DNA of 64,000 bases from Eleusine coracana subsp. coracana. Its lineage: Eukaryota > Streptophyta > Magnoliopsida > Poales > Poaceae. The notes beneath the pieces were generated by a model. It ran no database searches and was not told where the DNA came from. It was given only the letters and a program-made list of their open reading frames with translations. Positions 47,940 through 59,661 of the stretch are shown piece after piece (positions within the stretch are counted from its first letter, which is position 1; each line of letters opens with the position of its first letter). A program made the position numbers and the translations under genes. Location: assembly GCA_032690845.1 (NCBI GenBank), contig CM064432.1:56232071-56296070 (forward strand), written 5' to 3'.

Positions 47940-48600
47940 TTGGTTACAAAATATGTGCCATAACTGTCAGTTCGGCGGTAAAGTAGAGAGAACAACAACT
48001 AACCAAATCCACTAATCAGACTGAAAAATGGCAAGGTCTCTGATTTCTGAACACTCCTGATAATATATTGGTTTTCTTGTTTTAAGTTTTACTGTCAGTG
48101 GAGCATGTTACAACGGCTTTGCCAAGTTATTCTAGCTTGTGTTTTTAATGCATGCTCATTTCTGTCTACCTGTGCCTCCACCTAACTTTGGATACAGCCC
48201 AAAGAGAGCACATAAATGACGAAACACATTGCTGACATAATCATGTGCTGAATAGATTTTTACACGATGTGTACAATCACATTTGAATTGAACCTATAAA
48301 TAATACGACAGAGTCGTATGCAAATATATACATAGAAGTGATGAGCGTTATACGTGCGTCTCATAATTTACCCGTCACCCGAGTAAAAAGGTAGGGGCAA
48401 AATTTTGTTTATTTGGTATTTGCGGAAACTGAAATGGACGAATAGATAAGACCATGCATATATAAATGAAAACAGTTAAGGATCAATCACTCACTGACTT
48501 TCTCAGGCTTGCCACAAACTCGCATTCACCAAAGTAAAAAAAAAACTCTAATCAAGAGAGGTACTTAAGCTAATTTTGATAGACCGAAGCTGAACCCATT
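47940..48600. other. Spacer between elements D and B
   Basis: AT-rich DNA, no gene or repeat recognised. The last five bases before B's LTR (48601-48605) are AAGTA. Confidence 0.45.
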
Positions 48601-49353
48601 AAGTATGAGAAACCATGTGGATATGTGCCATGGTTTGCTATATTTGTGATGAGTAATTGACTTGAGCGGATTTGGTGTTTGAATTGAAATGCGGGAATCC
48701 AGGGATTACATGGGTTTGCATATCATGGTTATAACTAACTGGAGTTGGTGGAGATATTGGTAATCTTGCAGGAGATGGGAAATGTGTTTACTTGTCTCAT
48801 GATGTGTAGGTCACTAGAGTCAACTTGGCGGTCAACGGCGAGAGGATGGGGCACAAGTAGGGGACTTGGGGCCAGACGATCGGGATGCTAGGTGAAGTCA
48901 AGAGTGATTCACACCGTACACGTGGAGAGGCACGATGCACTGACGGTTTCGCGGTTGAGCCTCAAAACCGTAGTGGTGATGAAGACGGTGTGTTGACCAA
49001 GTCAAGGCGAACGGGATGCCGGTGCAAGTGACAAGGGGGCCCATGGACAGGGACTGGGAGAGACTTGCCGGTAGTCAGGATCGCGGGACAAGGTGACACG
49101 CGTCGACATCGAGAAGTCGCGCTTTGAGAAGCATGCAAGACGGTTTCCCGGCTTGGGCCTCAAAACCGGTGGCGGTGGTTGGTGGTGCACATGGCACCAT
49201 CACAGAGCTTGCTTCGAGATGAAGCAAAGACTTGAAGCGTCCGATGGCATTCGGGCGATGAGGAAAAAGATGAACAGTTATGCCCCCGGTAGTAGGTGGG
49301 TGTGTTATGTAGGTCAAGGGTAGAGTGGTCATGTGGATAATAGAGCTTAGGCC

Positions 49354-49360
49354 TATATAA
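49354..49360 (+). promoter_or_regulatory. TATA box, element B 5' LTR
   Basis: TATATAA in a CCTATATAAGGAGAGG context shared by all four LTR copies of the family. Confidence 0.65.
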
Positions 49361-49974
49361 GGAGAGGTGTGGCTAGTGGGAGAGGTGCCTCTCTTCCCAT
49401 TAGCCTTGTGTTAGGACTCTATTAAAAGTGCTACGAAAGGACTTCATGTTTTAGAGGAGAGAAAAGGGTTTGTGAGAGACATCTCTTGCTCTTTCAAAGA
49501 GTGGGAGGAAGAGGGTGGCTTCCTAGCCTTGTATCTATGGATCTTGTAAGCACCTTTCTATGATATGAGAAGTATTTTCGTGCTCAAGATCTCCCTTTTC
49601 ACTTGAATCCCGAAATTCCCATTTTCCTATTTTTAGAGCTATTTTCGTGGTGATTTTTGATCTCGATTTTGAGTGAGTTTTGGGATGGATTTTGTGGGGG
49701 ATCTTGGTGCTATGATGTGCTAGAACAATCCCATATAGGTCTTTGACCGAATCATAGGCATAAGCAATTTCAATGTTTTCTCAAGTTTCCCCTTTTTTGG
49801 TGTTCTTGGCACAAGATCTGAAATTCATGATGATTCATTGTGTTTTTGGAGTGGATCTCTTTAGAGGAGGGTCGTGATGTATTGAGGATCATCTGGTCCA
49901 AATTTCGTGATTTTTGGAGTTTGTTTGATAGGGTTCTGGTAATTTTCTTTCTCGAACAGAGCTGCTATTTTTAC

Positions 49975-50135
49975 CATGACGGAACTTCTGTGACCGTGAC
50001 GGAACATCCATCAAGAACCACAGAACTTCCGTGGGTGATAGTGTTCCCGTCGCCCGGAACTTCCGTAATTGACGGAACTTCCATCGGGGACCACAAAACT
50101 TCCGTCGGGTACCACGGAACTTCCGTCAGGCTCTG
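49975..50135. repeat. GGAACTTCC palindrome array, B 5' LTR
   Basis: Seven or eight GGAACTTCC-type palindromes, about 20 bp apart, in the transcribed leader. Mutated units include GGAACATCC and AAAACTTCC. Confidence 0.85.
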
Positions 50136-50374
50136 TTCTGTGACCTTTCGGACCTTCCTTGTTTGGATTTTTGGTTCTTTTGTGCTTCCGCTATGTGTCT
50201 TTTTGGTTTGAGTCATTCCTAGGGTTAACACATCACAAGTTGGTGTGTGTAATCTTGGTGACTTGGTTAGAGGTTGGTTCGGGTTGTAGTTGGGACATAG
50301 GCCAAGTTCTCTTGGAGAATTTTAATTGGCTCCCATTCACCCCCCCCTCTGGTCGCCTTCTCGGTCCTTTCAAT

Positions 50375-50386
50375 TGGTATCAGAGC
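50375..50386 (+). other. Primer binding site of element B
   Basis: TGGTATCAGAGC, complementary to the 3' end of initiator tRNA-Met, the standard copia primer. It begins three bases after the LTR. Confidence 0.93.
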
Positions 50387-50435
50387 CGGTTTGATCACTA
50401 GTTGACCTTCACTGGCTTTATGATCCGAAGGCGAC

Positions 50436-52600
50436 ATGGAGAAGCGTGCTATCAAGCTGTGGATGTTCGATGGAGAGGACTTTCCCTACTGGAAGTCACG
50501 GACCAAGGCGTATCTGCTGAGTCAAGGACGTGCAATGTGGGAGATTGTTGATCAGGAGTATGCTATACCAAAAGACCTGAACACTGCTTCTGCAGGTGAG
50601 TTAGTCAGGTATGAGAACAACTCCAAAGCTGTCAATATTCTGCTTTCTGCACTTGGTAGGAGCGAACATGATAGGGTTGCACACCTTGACACTGCTCATG
50701 CTATTTGGGATAAGCTCTGCACTTACCATGAGGGTACCAACCAGGTCAAGTCTATGCGTAAGGATTCTTACAATAGACAGTATCAAACCTTTGCATAGAA
50801 ACCGGGCGAGTCACTGGATGACACCTTTCGTAGGTTGAGGCAATTGTGTGCAACTTGCGGGCTTGTGGTACCCTTGTGTACAATGACAATGATAGAGCTA
50901 AGCAACTGCTATACTCACTTGATGAAAATGTTTGGGGGGTTAAAATTGCTGCTCTAGAGTAAACTGCTAAATTCAATACCCTAAACTGTGAGCAACTGTA
51001 TAGCAAGCTGAAATCTCATGAACTGTCTAGGAAATCTCGTCCTAATCTTGCTATTCCTGCTTCTAGCATGGCTTTGCTTTCTAGTTCTCAGAAGGGTGAT
51101 CACAGTTGTGCTTCTTATGGAACTAACCCCTCACTTGACAAGTCTTCCTTGGAGTTTGCTTTGTCTTCTCTTATTGCAGCTTCCGATGAACAGATGGAGT
51201 GCATTCCTGACGAGGAGCAGTCCTTGCTCACAGGGAAGTTCAGGAAGTTCTACAACAACCGAAAGGAGAGAAGAGGAGGTGGTTCAAGAACCTGCTTCGA
51301 GTGCGGTGACCCGGGACACTTCATCGCTGATTGTCGCAAGAAGAAGAAGAAGGCCGGGTACCGCGACAACAACACTGAAGACTTCAAGCAGAAGAAGAAC
51401 CGCTTCTACAAGAAGGGCAAGAACTCCAAGAAGTTCGCCATGGCCATTGCATGCGCCTGCATTGCCGCCTTGAGCGATGTCGACCTGACATCAAGCGAAG
51501 GCCTTACAAGCTTGGAGGAGGAGGTTGAAAAGCCACGAGTCAAGAGGAAGGATGACTTCATCGGGCTTTGCTTCATGGCAAAGAATGACCACGACGCCGA
51601 CTCTAGATCCGACTCCGACTCAAGCGAGGTACCTCCCACTCTTGATGAGCTCTCTTCTGAACTTGATCATTTGCGCGATGTTCTGCTTTTGCAAGATGAT
51701 AAGCTTCGCAGTGCTGTTCATGAGAGTAGAGAGCTTATGTCTAAGTTGGAGAGTGCTGATTTTGAAATTGCTTCGCTTAGGTCCAAGCTTGCTCGTGAGG
51801 ACATTGTTGTTGAGTGTGAGTCTTATCAAGTTGTGATGAGTGATCTTGCACAGAGGGAGAGTGTGCATGCTCAAGTTGCCAGTCAGCTTGAGAGTGCCCT
51901 TAAGGAGCTTTATGAGTTAAAAACTAGACCAACTCTTTTGGGTGCATGTCAGAAGTGCCCCAAGCTCACAGATGAGTTGGAAGCTCAGTCCCTCAAAGTC
52001 AAAGAGCTTGAGTCCAAGTTGCTTCATGAGACTCCCTCTAAGGTCCTTCCACCACCTTGTGAGGTGTGTGTCTCTCTTAAGGACAAGCTTATAATCACTA
52101 GGGAGGAAAACAAAACCCTAGTTCAGGAAAATGACTATCTTGTGTCTAGGCTCCAGAGAACCCTAGTGAGTGAAGAGAAGATTGAGAGTGATTTGGCAAG
52201 AGTAAAGGAGAGTGCTTCTAGATCAACCTATAACTTGGGTTTGGGATTTGAGAGGTGTGACAAGGAGAGTGAGAATGTGGGTAAGTTTGTACCTAACTCC
52301 AGCTACAAGGATGAGGAAAACACCATCAAACCCACTGACACATACTATCCACCCAATCCAAAACCCTCCTTCAACCCAAAGCAAACAGAGAAGCCAAAAC
52401 CCAAACCTGCAATGCTAGCCAAGCCTAATCCTAAGGGTGACTACATTTGCATGTTTTGTGGTCGCAAGGGCCACTTGAATGAATTTTGTTTTAGACGTAA
52501 GAGGATTGAGAGGAAGCAAGCTGAGTTGACTAGGGATGCTTTTTATGATGATTTTGTTGACTTTCAGCCTCGCTCTTTTTCTCGTGCCTATCGTGGATAG
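50436..52600 (+). pseudogene. Element B: gag with two zinc knuckles
   Basis: Capsid/nucleocapsid precursor. It starts at ATG 50436 (MEKRAIKLWMFDGEDFPYWK). A TAG lies at 50796-50798, a frameshift at about 50850 and a TAA near 50959; then it is open to 52600. Order of parts: N-terminal capsid-like region; CCHC knuckle CFECGDPGHFIADC (about 51295-51336); a basic then acidic Asp/Ser patch; a long heptad-type coiled coil (from LDELSSELDHLRDVLL to about 52200); a Pro/Lys-rich stretch; and a second CCHC knuckle CMFCGRKGHLNEFC (about 52450-52491). This is much longer than the usual copia gag. Confidence 0.9.
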
Positions 52601-53190
52601 GGTCATTCCTTATATGCCTTTGATTCACGAAACAGAGGCTTTGCGTAGCAGCGCTTTGGCGCCCACGTTTTCCCCATCGTGGTGAGTGTCATTCACGTGG
52701 ATTTGGCTTTCACACAGATGATTTCTATCCTCACAACTCAAGGTTTGAGTCGAGACGCTTTGATAGGCCATGTTTTCCCCATCGTGGTTCTCGTCCCATG
52801 CGTTCGAATGATAAAGTGCAAAGAACTGTAATGACTACTACCGGTCATATGGTTAAGTGCTGGATTCCAAAATGCTTTTTGACTAACCCCAGCACTGAGC
52901 CATCGACTTTCACTTCTCGTTCTTTGTAGGCAGCAGGTGGAGGCTTGGAGAACAAGTGGTTGATGGATTCCGGGTGTTCGCGCCACATGACCGGAAATGC
53001 AAAGTGGTTCTCCAGCCTCACTCCCTTGAAGCGTCGTGAGTATGTGACCTTTGGAGATGACAAGATAGGAAGAGTGAAGGGAAGGAGCGCGGTAAGGGTA
53101 ATGAGAACTTCACTCTCAATGATGTTGGTTTTGTTGAGTTTCTCAAGTACAATCTCCTCTCTGTCTCTCAGCTTCTTGATGTTGGTTTGA
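52601..53190 (+). pseudogene. Element B: protease region
   Basis: After the 52598-52600 TAG the frame is degraded until MENKWLMDSGCSRHMTG. Here DSG (52966-52974) is the aspartic protease active site. The frame shifts at about 53085, just after REYVTFGDDK. Confidence 0.85.
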
Positions 53191-54540
53191 AAGTGCATTT
53201 TAAGTTGAATGCTTCTTGTGTTCTTGATTCGAGTGGTTCCTTGGTTTGTGGGATTTCTCGCATTGGTAGAGTTTTTCAGGCTGATTTTGCTGGTTCTCCT
53301 GGTTCTCACAAGTGCTTGTTTGCTCAATATTCTTCTGAGCTCTGGAAATGGTATAGGAGACTGGGTCACATGAGCTTTGACTTGTTATGTCGCTTGAGTG
53401 GCCTAGGTTTGATCCGAGGATTGCCTAAGCTCAAATTTGATAAGGATTTGGTTTGTGCTCCTTGTCGTCATGGGAAAATGATTGCCGCTTCTCATCCACC
53501 AATCAATTTGGTGATGACTGAACGCCCTGGAGAGTTGCTTCATATGGGCACTATTGGTCCTTCTCGGGTTCGTTCGGCAGGTGGGAAGTGGTATGTTCTT
53601 GTGATTGTTGATGACTACTCTCGCTACTCTTGGGTCTACTTTCTTGAGAGAGGGGATGAAGTGTTTCATTACTTTTGGAGCTTAGCCTTGAGGTTGTTCA
53701 AGGAACTCCCAGGTGCATTACGAGCAATTCACAGTGATAATGGCACCAAGTTGAAGAACTCCTCCTTTGATGCTTTTTGTCTTGAGCATGGTATTGAGCA
53801 TCAGTTTTTAGCACCTCGGGTTCCTTAGTAGAACGGTGTGGTTGAAAGAAAGAACATAACCTTAGTGGAGATGGCCCGGATAATGCTCGATGAGCATAGG
53901 ACTCCGAGGCGGTTCTGGGCTGAGGCTATTAGCACTGCTTGCTATGTTTCCAATCGGATTTTCTTGTGCTCAATTCTTAATGTGACTTCTTATGAGCTGC
54001 GTTTTGGGAGAAAGCCCTCGGTTTCTCATTTGCGTGCCTTTGGTTGCAAGTGCTTTATTCTCAAGTGTGGCAATCTTGATAAGTTTGAGTCAAGGTCTTC
54101 TGATGGAATCTTTCTTGGTTACTCTCTTCATGGTCATTCCTACAGAGTTTTGAATTTGGAGACTAACACCATCGTAGAATCCTGCGATGTAACCTTTCAT
54201 GAATCAAACTCTTGTGCAAGGAATATGATTGAGTCTACAGGTGATAAGGAGATGAAGGAGAGCATCTTTGTAGAAGAGGACCTACAGGGCTTTGATGATG
54301 ATGATGATGATTCACTTCATCTCTCATCTGAGCTTGTTCCTGCTGCTACCACTACTCCAGCAGAGGGTCCAGAAGCTTCTACATCGACTTCAGCAGCTAT
54401 CAAGCAAGCTCCAGCTGTGGTTGAGGGAGAGGTACACTCTGAGAGAGAGGCTCCTCACCACATTGAGCGTCGACATCCACCTCAACAGATGATCGGTAAT
54501 CTCTATGAGAGGACAACAAGGTCAAGGTCTGGACATCTAG
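53187..54540 (+). pseudogene. Element B: integrase
   Basis: The GAG-pre-integrase His/Cys zinc region (YRRLGHMSFDLL ... LVCAPCRHGK) is followed by the catalytic core with Asp in VDDYSR (about 53610), Asp in HSDNG (53736-53738) and Glu in VVERKN (53844-53846). Two consecutive TAG codons lie at 53826-53831, between the second Asp and the Glu. The C-terminal domain continues (FLGYSLHGHSYRVLN) into an Asp-rich, then Pro/Thr-rich, linker. A frameshift at about 54560 precedes RT. Confidence 0.9.
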
Positions 54541-54541
54541 C

Positions 54542-55471
54542 TTGCTTTACCAATTCTCTCTTGTTGCAACCTTTGAATCCCGAGATGTTGGACACGCACT
54601 ATCTGATGAACATTGGGTTAATGCCATGCATGAGGAGTTGGAAAACTTTGAGAGAAACAAAGTCTGGACCCTTGTAGAGCCTCCCAAAAATGTCAATGTC
54701 ATAGGAACCAAGTGGGTGTTCAAAAACAAACATGGGGAGTATGGTGAGGTTGTGAGAAACAAGGCTAGGCTAGTTGCTCAAGGTTTTAGCCAAGTGGAGG
54801 GCTTAGATTATGGTGAAACCTTTGCTCCTGTTGCTCGCATAGAAGCCATTAGGATCTTGCTTGCATTTGCTGCCTCCAAGGGCATTAGACTCTATCAAAT
54901 GGATGTCAAGAGTGCTTTCCTAAATGGTTTCATAGAGGAAGAAGTGTATGTGAGGCAACCCCCTGACTTTGAGCACCACAAATACCCAAACCGTGTGTAC
55001 AAGCTTCAGAAGGCTTTATACGGGCTAAAGCAAGCACCTAGGGCATGGTATGCTAGGCTTAAGACCTTCTTGCTAGAGCGTGGGTATGTCATGGGGTGTG
55101 TTGATAAAACCTTGTTCAATCTCAAGCATGGCAATGACTTTCTAATGGTTCAGATTTACGTGGATAATATCATCTTTGGTGGTTCCTCTCATGCTCTTGT
55201 GTCTAGGTTTCAAGAAGCTATGGAAAGTGAATTTCAGATGTCGATGATGGAAGAGCTCACCTTCTTTCTTGGGCTTCAAATCAAGCAGTGCAAGCAAGGC
55301 ACTTTCATACATCAAGCCAAGTACACGAAGGATCTCCTGAAGAAGTTCGACATGGTCAATGCGAAGCCGTTGTCTACACCAATGTCCACTACATCGGCTC
55401 TTGACCCTGATGAAGACTGTGAAGCGGTGGATCAAATAGAGTACAGGAGCATGATTGGCTCCCTCTTGTAG
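54542..55471 (+). pseudogene. Element B: reverse transcriptase, active site changed
   Basis: A 309-codon open RT frame with GTKWVFKNKHGE, YQMDVKSAFLNG and YKLQKALYGLKQAPRAW. The catalytic motif reads YVDN (Asn codon AAT at 55166-55168), where A and C have YVDD; the second Asp binds metal, so this copy should not polymerise. The frame ends in a TAG where related copies read through into RNase H. Confidence 0.93.
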
Positions 55472-56102
55472 CTGACGGCGACAAGACCCAACATACACTT
55501 TGCGGTGTGTCTTTGTGCTCGCTTTCAAGCTTCCCCAAGGGTGACTCATCGCAAGGCTGTCAAGCGCATCTTCAGGTATCTCAAATACACATTGAGTTTG
55601 GTCTTTGGTACTCTGCATCTTCATCTCTTGATCTCATTGGGTATTCGGATGCGGACTTTGCTGGGTGTAGAATTGATAGGAAGAGCACTTCTAGTACTTG
55701 CCATTTCTTGGGTACCTCTTTGATCTGTTGGTCTTCTCGTAAGCAGTCGAGTGTTGTCCAATCCACCACAGAGGCTGAGTATGTAGCTGCCGCTAGTTGC
55801 TGCTCACAAATCGATTGTATCTACCATGAGAGACTATGGGTTGACTTTTAAGGGTGTTCCACTCATGTGTGATAACTCCAGTGCCATATGCTTAGCCAAA
55901 AACCCAGTCCAACATGGTAAGGTCAAACACATCAATGTGTGATTCCACTTCCTGAGAGACAACTGAGAAGGGGGATGTTGAGCTCAAATACATTGATACT
56001 AAAAACCAACTAGTTGATATCCTGACCAAGCCCCTAGATGCTTCGAGACATGCTTTTCTTCGAGGGGAACTTGGTGTTTGTCATCCCTATGGCATCATTT
56101 GA
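55472..56102 (+). pseudogene. Element B: RNase H
   Basis: RNase H with CLCARFQASPRVTHRKAV, YSDADFAGCRIDRKST, SSRKQSSVVQSTTEAEYVAA and a QLVDILTKPLD-like end, in several frames with stops near 55850 and 55942-55970. It is more eroded than the same region of A. Confidence 0.87.
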
Positions 56103-57441
56103 GGGGGAGTTGGTTTCTCTTATATATATGTATCTTACCATTTTCGCATTTCATCTTATATGTAATATATGCATTGATAGATGAGCTTTGATTCTTATGC
56201 TTCCTTGCATTTCTCCTTGCTATGATTGAGCTTGAGCTAAGTTGTGTGGATGTGATGGTAATCTCTTATGCTTAGATTTTCTAGATGGCCTGTTATAAAC
56301 TCATGTGAGCAACTTGCTAATCTTAAAGGTAAATTGAGCTTCTTGTGAACCTTATGATCTAATCTTGCTAAAACTTGCTCACCATATGTATAATTGCTTT
56401 TATCCTTGTTGAAACTTGCATTGAGGCTAGTCTAGAGGATGTCTTGGCTTTGGCACCTTGTGTTTGCGAAATGGAAGGCTTTGCAAATGTTTAGCTCATG
56501 ATGAAACATTGTGGGAACGTGCGTTCCTTTTACCGCAAAGGCATGCTCTTTTGTCTTGTGCATAATCTTGAAAAATCTGCTAAGTGCTTTGATCAAGAAC
56601 TACTCAATAATGCTAAATCCAAACATTGTGACTTGAAGCCTCGGGGTGTTTGCCGTACCTAGTCGTGCGACCCTCCGCATGGATAAGAGGACACATGAGG
56701 ATAAACTATAATCACTTGATCAACTGAGTCTCTGTTTTATATGTGAGCGTTTGTAGAGCTCATTTTCTGCGAGTGCTTGTTGCCCTTGTTGAGATTGAAC
56801 CTGGCTAGATTCTTATGATTCACTTGGTGCTTGTTTTGCCTTAGATGAGAGTACTTACACATGTGGTGGTAGATTTTCTCATGATAAGCAAAATTTGATT
56901 CTATCTAAGCTAGTCAATCTTTCTGTTTAGCCTGTATAGCTCATGGTGTTTATGTCTTGCTATCTATTTTTTTATCTTTGCATGATTGGGAGCTATTGCC
57001 TTTACACTTCATGACACTATGGTTATGGTTCACAAAGTTAAATGCTTGTTTGCATAATTGTTGAAGCTCCTTAGGTTTCCATTCTCATGCATTGCATGTT
57101 TGCTTGTTCTTTTGCCTCTTTGATGAGTTCATTACCAAAGGGGAAGAAAATTTTGGGGTCATGCACAAATAATGCTAAGAAACTCATATGATCCGTTTTG
57201 CACTACATGAGACCTACCACAACTTGAGGGCGAGCATATCATGATCTTGAGCGATTTCTTGCGCTTTTCACATTCTTTGCGTCTCAAGTCGCTTTCTTTT
57301 CCAACTCTTGGTTTTGTGATCCCTACTTGCTAGATGGCTTGTTTTCACTTTTTCTTTGGGTTTGGCCATTTGGATGTGCTTATTTGGCTTCGCATTTCAA
57401 TCTCTAATCTTTGTGTATTTGGTGTTGTCAATCTACTCATC
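56103..57441 (+). other. Element B 3' non-coding region
   Basis: 1.3 kb between pol and the polypurine tract, colinear with 1516-2849. No long frame and no env-like protein. Confidence 0.75.
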
Positions 57442-57452
57442 AAGGGGGAGAT
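57442..57452 (+). other. Polypurine tract of element B
   Basis: AAGGGGGAGAT immediately before the 3' LTR. Confidence 0.88.
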
Positions 57453-59223
57453 TGAGAAACCATGTGGATATATGCCATAGTTTGCTATATTTGTGATGAG
57501 TAATTAACTTGAGCGGATTTGGTGTTTGAGTTGAAATGCGGGAATCCAGGGATTGCATGGGTTTGCATATCATGGTTATAACTAACCGGAGTTGGTGGAG
57601 ATATTGGTGATGTTGCAGGAGATGGGAAATGTGTTTGCTTGTCTCATGATGTGTAGGTCACTGGAGTCAACTTGGCGGTCAACAACAAGAGGATCGGGCA
57701 CAAGTAGGGGACTTGGGGCCAGACGATCGGGATGCCGGGTGAAGTCAAGGGTGATCCACACCGTACACGTGGAGAGGCAAGATGCACGGACGGTTTCGCG
57801 GTTGAGCCTCAAAACCGTGGTGGTGATGAAGACGGAGTGTTGACCAAGTCAAGGCGAACGGGATGCCGGTGCAAGTGACAAGGGGGCCCATGGACAGGGA
57901 CTGGAAGAGACTTGCCGGTGGTCCGGATCATGGGACAAGGTGACACGCGTCGACATCGAGAAGTTGCGCTTTGAGAAGCGTGCAAGGAGGTTTCCCGGTT
58001 TGGGCCTCAAAACCGGTGGCGGTGGTTGGTGGTGCACGTGGCACCATCACGGAGCTTGCTTCGAGATGAAGCAAAGACGTGAAGCGTCCGATGGCATTCG
58101 GGCGATGTGGAAAAAGATGGACAGTTATGCCCCCGATGGTAGGTGAGTGTGTTATGTAGGTTAAGGGTAGAGTGGTCATATGGATAATAGACCCTAGACC
58201 TATATAAGGAGAGGTATGGCTAGTGGGAGAGGTGTCTCTCTTCCCATTAGCCTTGTGTTAGGACTCTATTCAAAGTGCTAGGAGAGGACTTCATGTTTTA
58301 GAGGAGAGGAAAGCGTGTGTGAGAGACATCTCTTGCTCTTCCAAAGAGTGGGAGGAAGAGGGTGGCTTCCTAGCCTTGTATCTATGGATCTTGTAAGAAC
58401 CTTTCTATGATATAAGAAGTATTTTCGTGCTCAAGATCTCCCTTTTCACTTGAATCCCGAAATTCCCCTTTTCCTATTTTCGGAGCTATTTTCGTGGTGA
58501 TTTTTTATCTTGATTTTGACTGAGTTTTGGGATGGATTTTGTGGGGGATCTTGGTGCTATGATGTGCTAGAACAATCCCATATAGGTCTTTGACTGAATC
58601 ATAGGCATGAGCACCTTCGATTTCAACGTTTTCTCAAGTTTCCCCTTTTTTGGTGTTCTTGGCACAAGATCTGAAATTCATGATGATTCCTTGTGTTTTT
58701 GGAGTGGATCTCTTTAGAGGAGGGTCGTGATGTATTGAGGATCATCTGGTCCAAATTTTGTGATTTTTGGAGTTCGTTTGATAGGGTTTTGGTAATTTTC
58801 TTTCCCGAACGGAGCTGCTATTTTGACCATGACGGAACTTCCATGACCGTGATGGAACTTCCGTCAAGAACCACGGAACTTCCGTGGGTGACAGTATTCC
58901 CGTCGCCCGGAACTTCCGTAATTGACAGAACTTCCGTCGGGGACCACGGAACTTCCGTCAGATACCACGGAACTTCTGTCAGGCTCTGTTCTGTGACCTT
59001 TCGGACCTTCCTTGTTTCGATTTTTTGTTCTTTTATGCTTCCGCTATGTGTCTTTTTGGTTTGAGTCATTCCTAGGGTTAACACATCACAAGTTGGTGTG
59101 TGTAATCTTGGTGACTTGGTTAGAGGTTGGTTCGGGTTGTAGTTGGGACATAGGCCAAGTTCTCTTGGAGAATTTTAATTGGCTCTCATTCACCCTTCCT
59201 CTGGTCGCCTTCTCGGTCCTTCA
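57453..59223 (+). mobile_element. Element B: 3' LTR
   Basis: 1,771 bp, TGAGAAACC to GGTCCTTCA, with TATATAA at 58201-58207 and the palindrome array at 58828-58982. Followed by the AAGTA duplication and, within 240 bp, by the ALY-like gene's stop codon. Confidence 0.95.
58828..58982. repeat. GGAACTTCC palindrome array, B 3' LTR
   Basis: Best-preserved copy: seven units in about 155 bp. One unit, CACGGAACTTCCGTG, is a perfect 15-base palindrome around a central C. Confidence 0.85.
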
Positions 59224-59462
59224 AAGTAGCAACGGTGACAGGGAAAAACTATAAAAATCGAAATATCACCCAACATGCAGTTATGAACCAACTACAATAT
59301 AACAAGACTAGCCTCAAACTCAAAATTGGAATTACAAATTAATTCAACCTGATGCAACTTGGGCACAACAGCATTTGATTGTTCGGTGCAAAAACAAACA
59401 CATAAGGCAAGCTTGGATTCCATCTTTAGGATCAACCTCCACGCGATTGAATGCAACATCTT

Positions 59463-59661
59463 TTAGTCAACATTATTCATCGCACCAGTATGGTAGTTGT
59501 CAAGCTCCTTGTCCAATTGTTCCGCTGATTTCTCCACAGGTGCCTTTCGCACATAATAGCCACACCCACGCCCACGTCCCTGATCAAAGCTACGCCCACG
59601 GCCACGAGCACGACCACGCCCGTCCCCTCCCCCTCTTTGAGCAAAACCTCCACGCTTCCAC
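59463..59661 (-). CDS. ALY/THO4-like mRNA export factor, terminal exon
   Basis: The minus-strand exon encodes an Arg-Gly rich stretch (GGFAQRGGGDGRGRARGRG) and then APVEKSAEQLDKELDNYH, ending at TAA (59463-59465). This is the C-terminal RGG region plus UAP56-binding motif of plant ALY/THO4 proteins, adaptors of the TREX complex that carry mRNA to the export receptor. The acceptor TTTACTCAG precedes the exon at 59661. The motif is intact. The expected RRM exon is not found upstream, so the gene is partial, a truncated paralogue or a captured fragment. Confidence 0.72.

Larger units (their letters stand above)
48606..50372 (+). mobile_element. Element B: 5' LTR
   Basis: Starts TGAGAAACC and ends GGTCCTTTCA, with the primer binding site two bases beyond. 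U3 runs to the TATA box (49354-49360); the remainder is a leader of about 1 kb that includes the palindrome array. Confidence 0.95.
48606..59223 (+). mobile_element. Ty1-copia element B, full length (Maximus/SIRE-like)
   Basis: A 10,618-bp element with two 1.77-kb LTRs, a tRNA-Met primer site, gag, protease, integrase, RT, RNase H, 1.3 kb of non-coding DNA, a polypurine tract, and perfect target duplications AAGTA at 48601-48605 and 59224-59228. By hand the first 360 bp of the two LTRs differ at about 19 sites (~5%), mostly transitions, so insertion is not recent. Stops, frameshifts and an RT active-site change make it non-autonomous. Confidence 0.97.

Noticed and set aside
49975..50135. Palindrome array as heat-shock elements
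   Set aside because: Heat-shock elements need GAA and TTC units separated by two bases; here the core is GAA-C-TTC with one.
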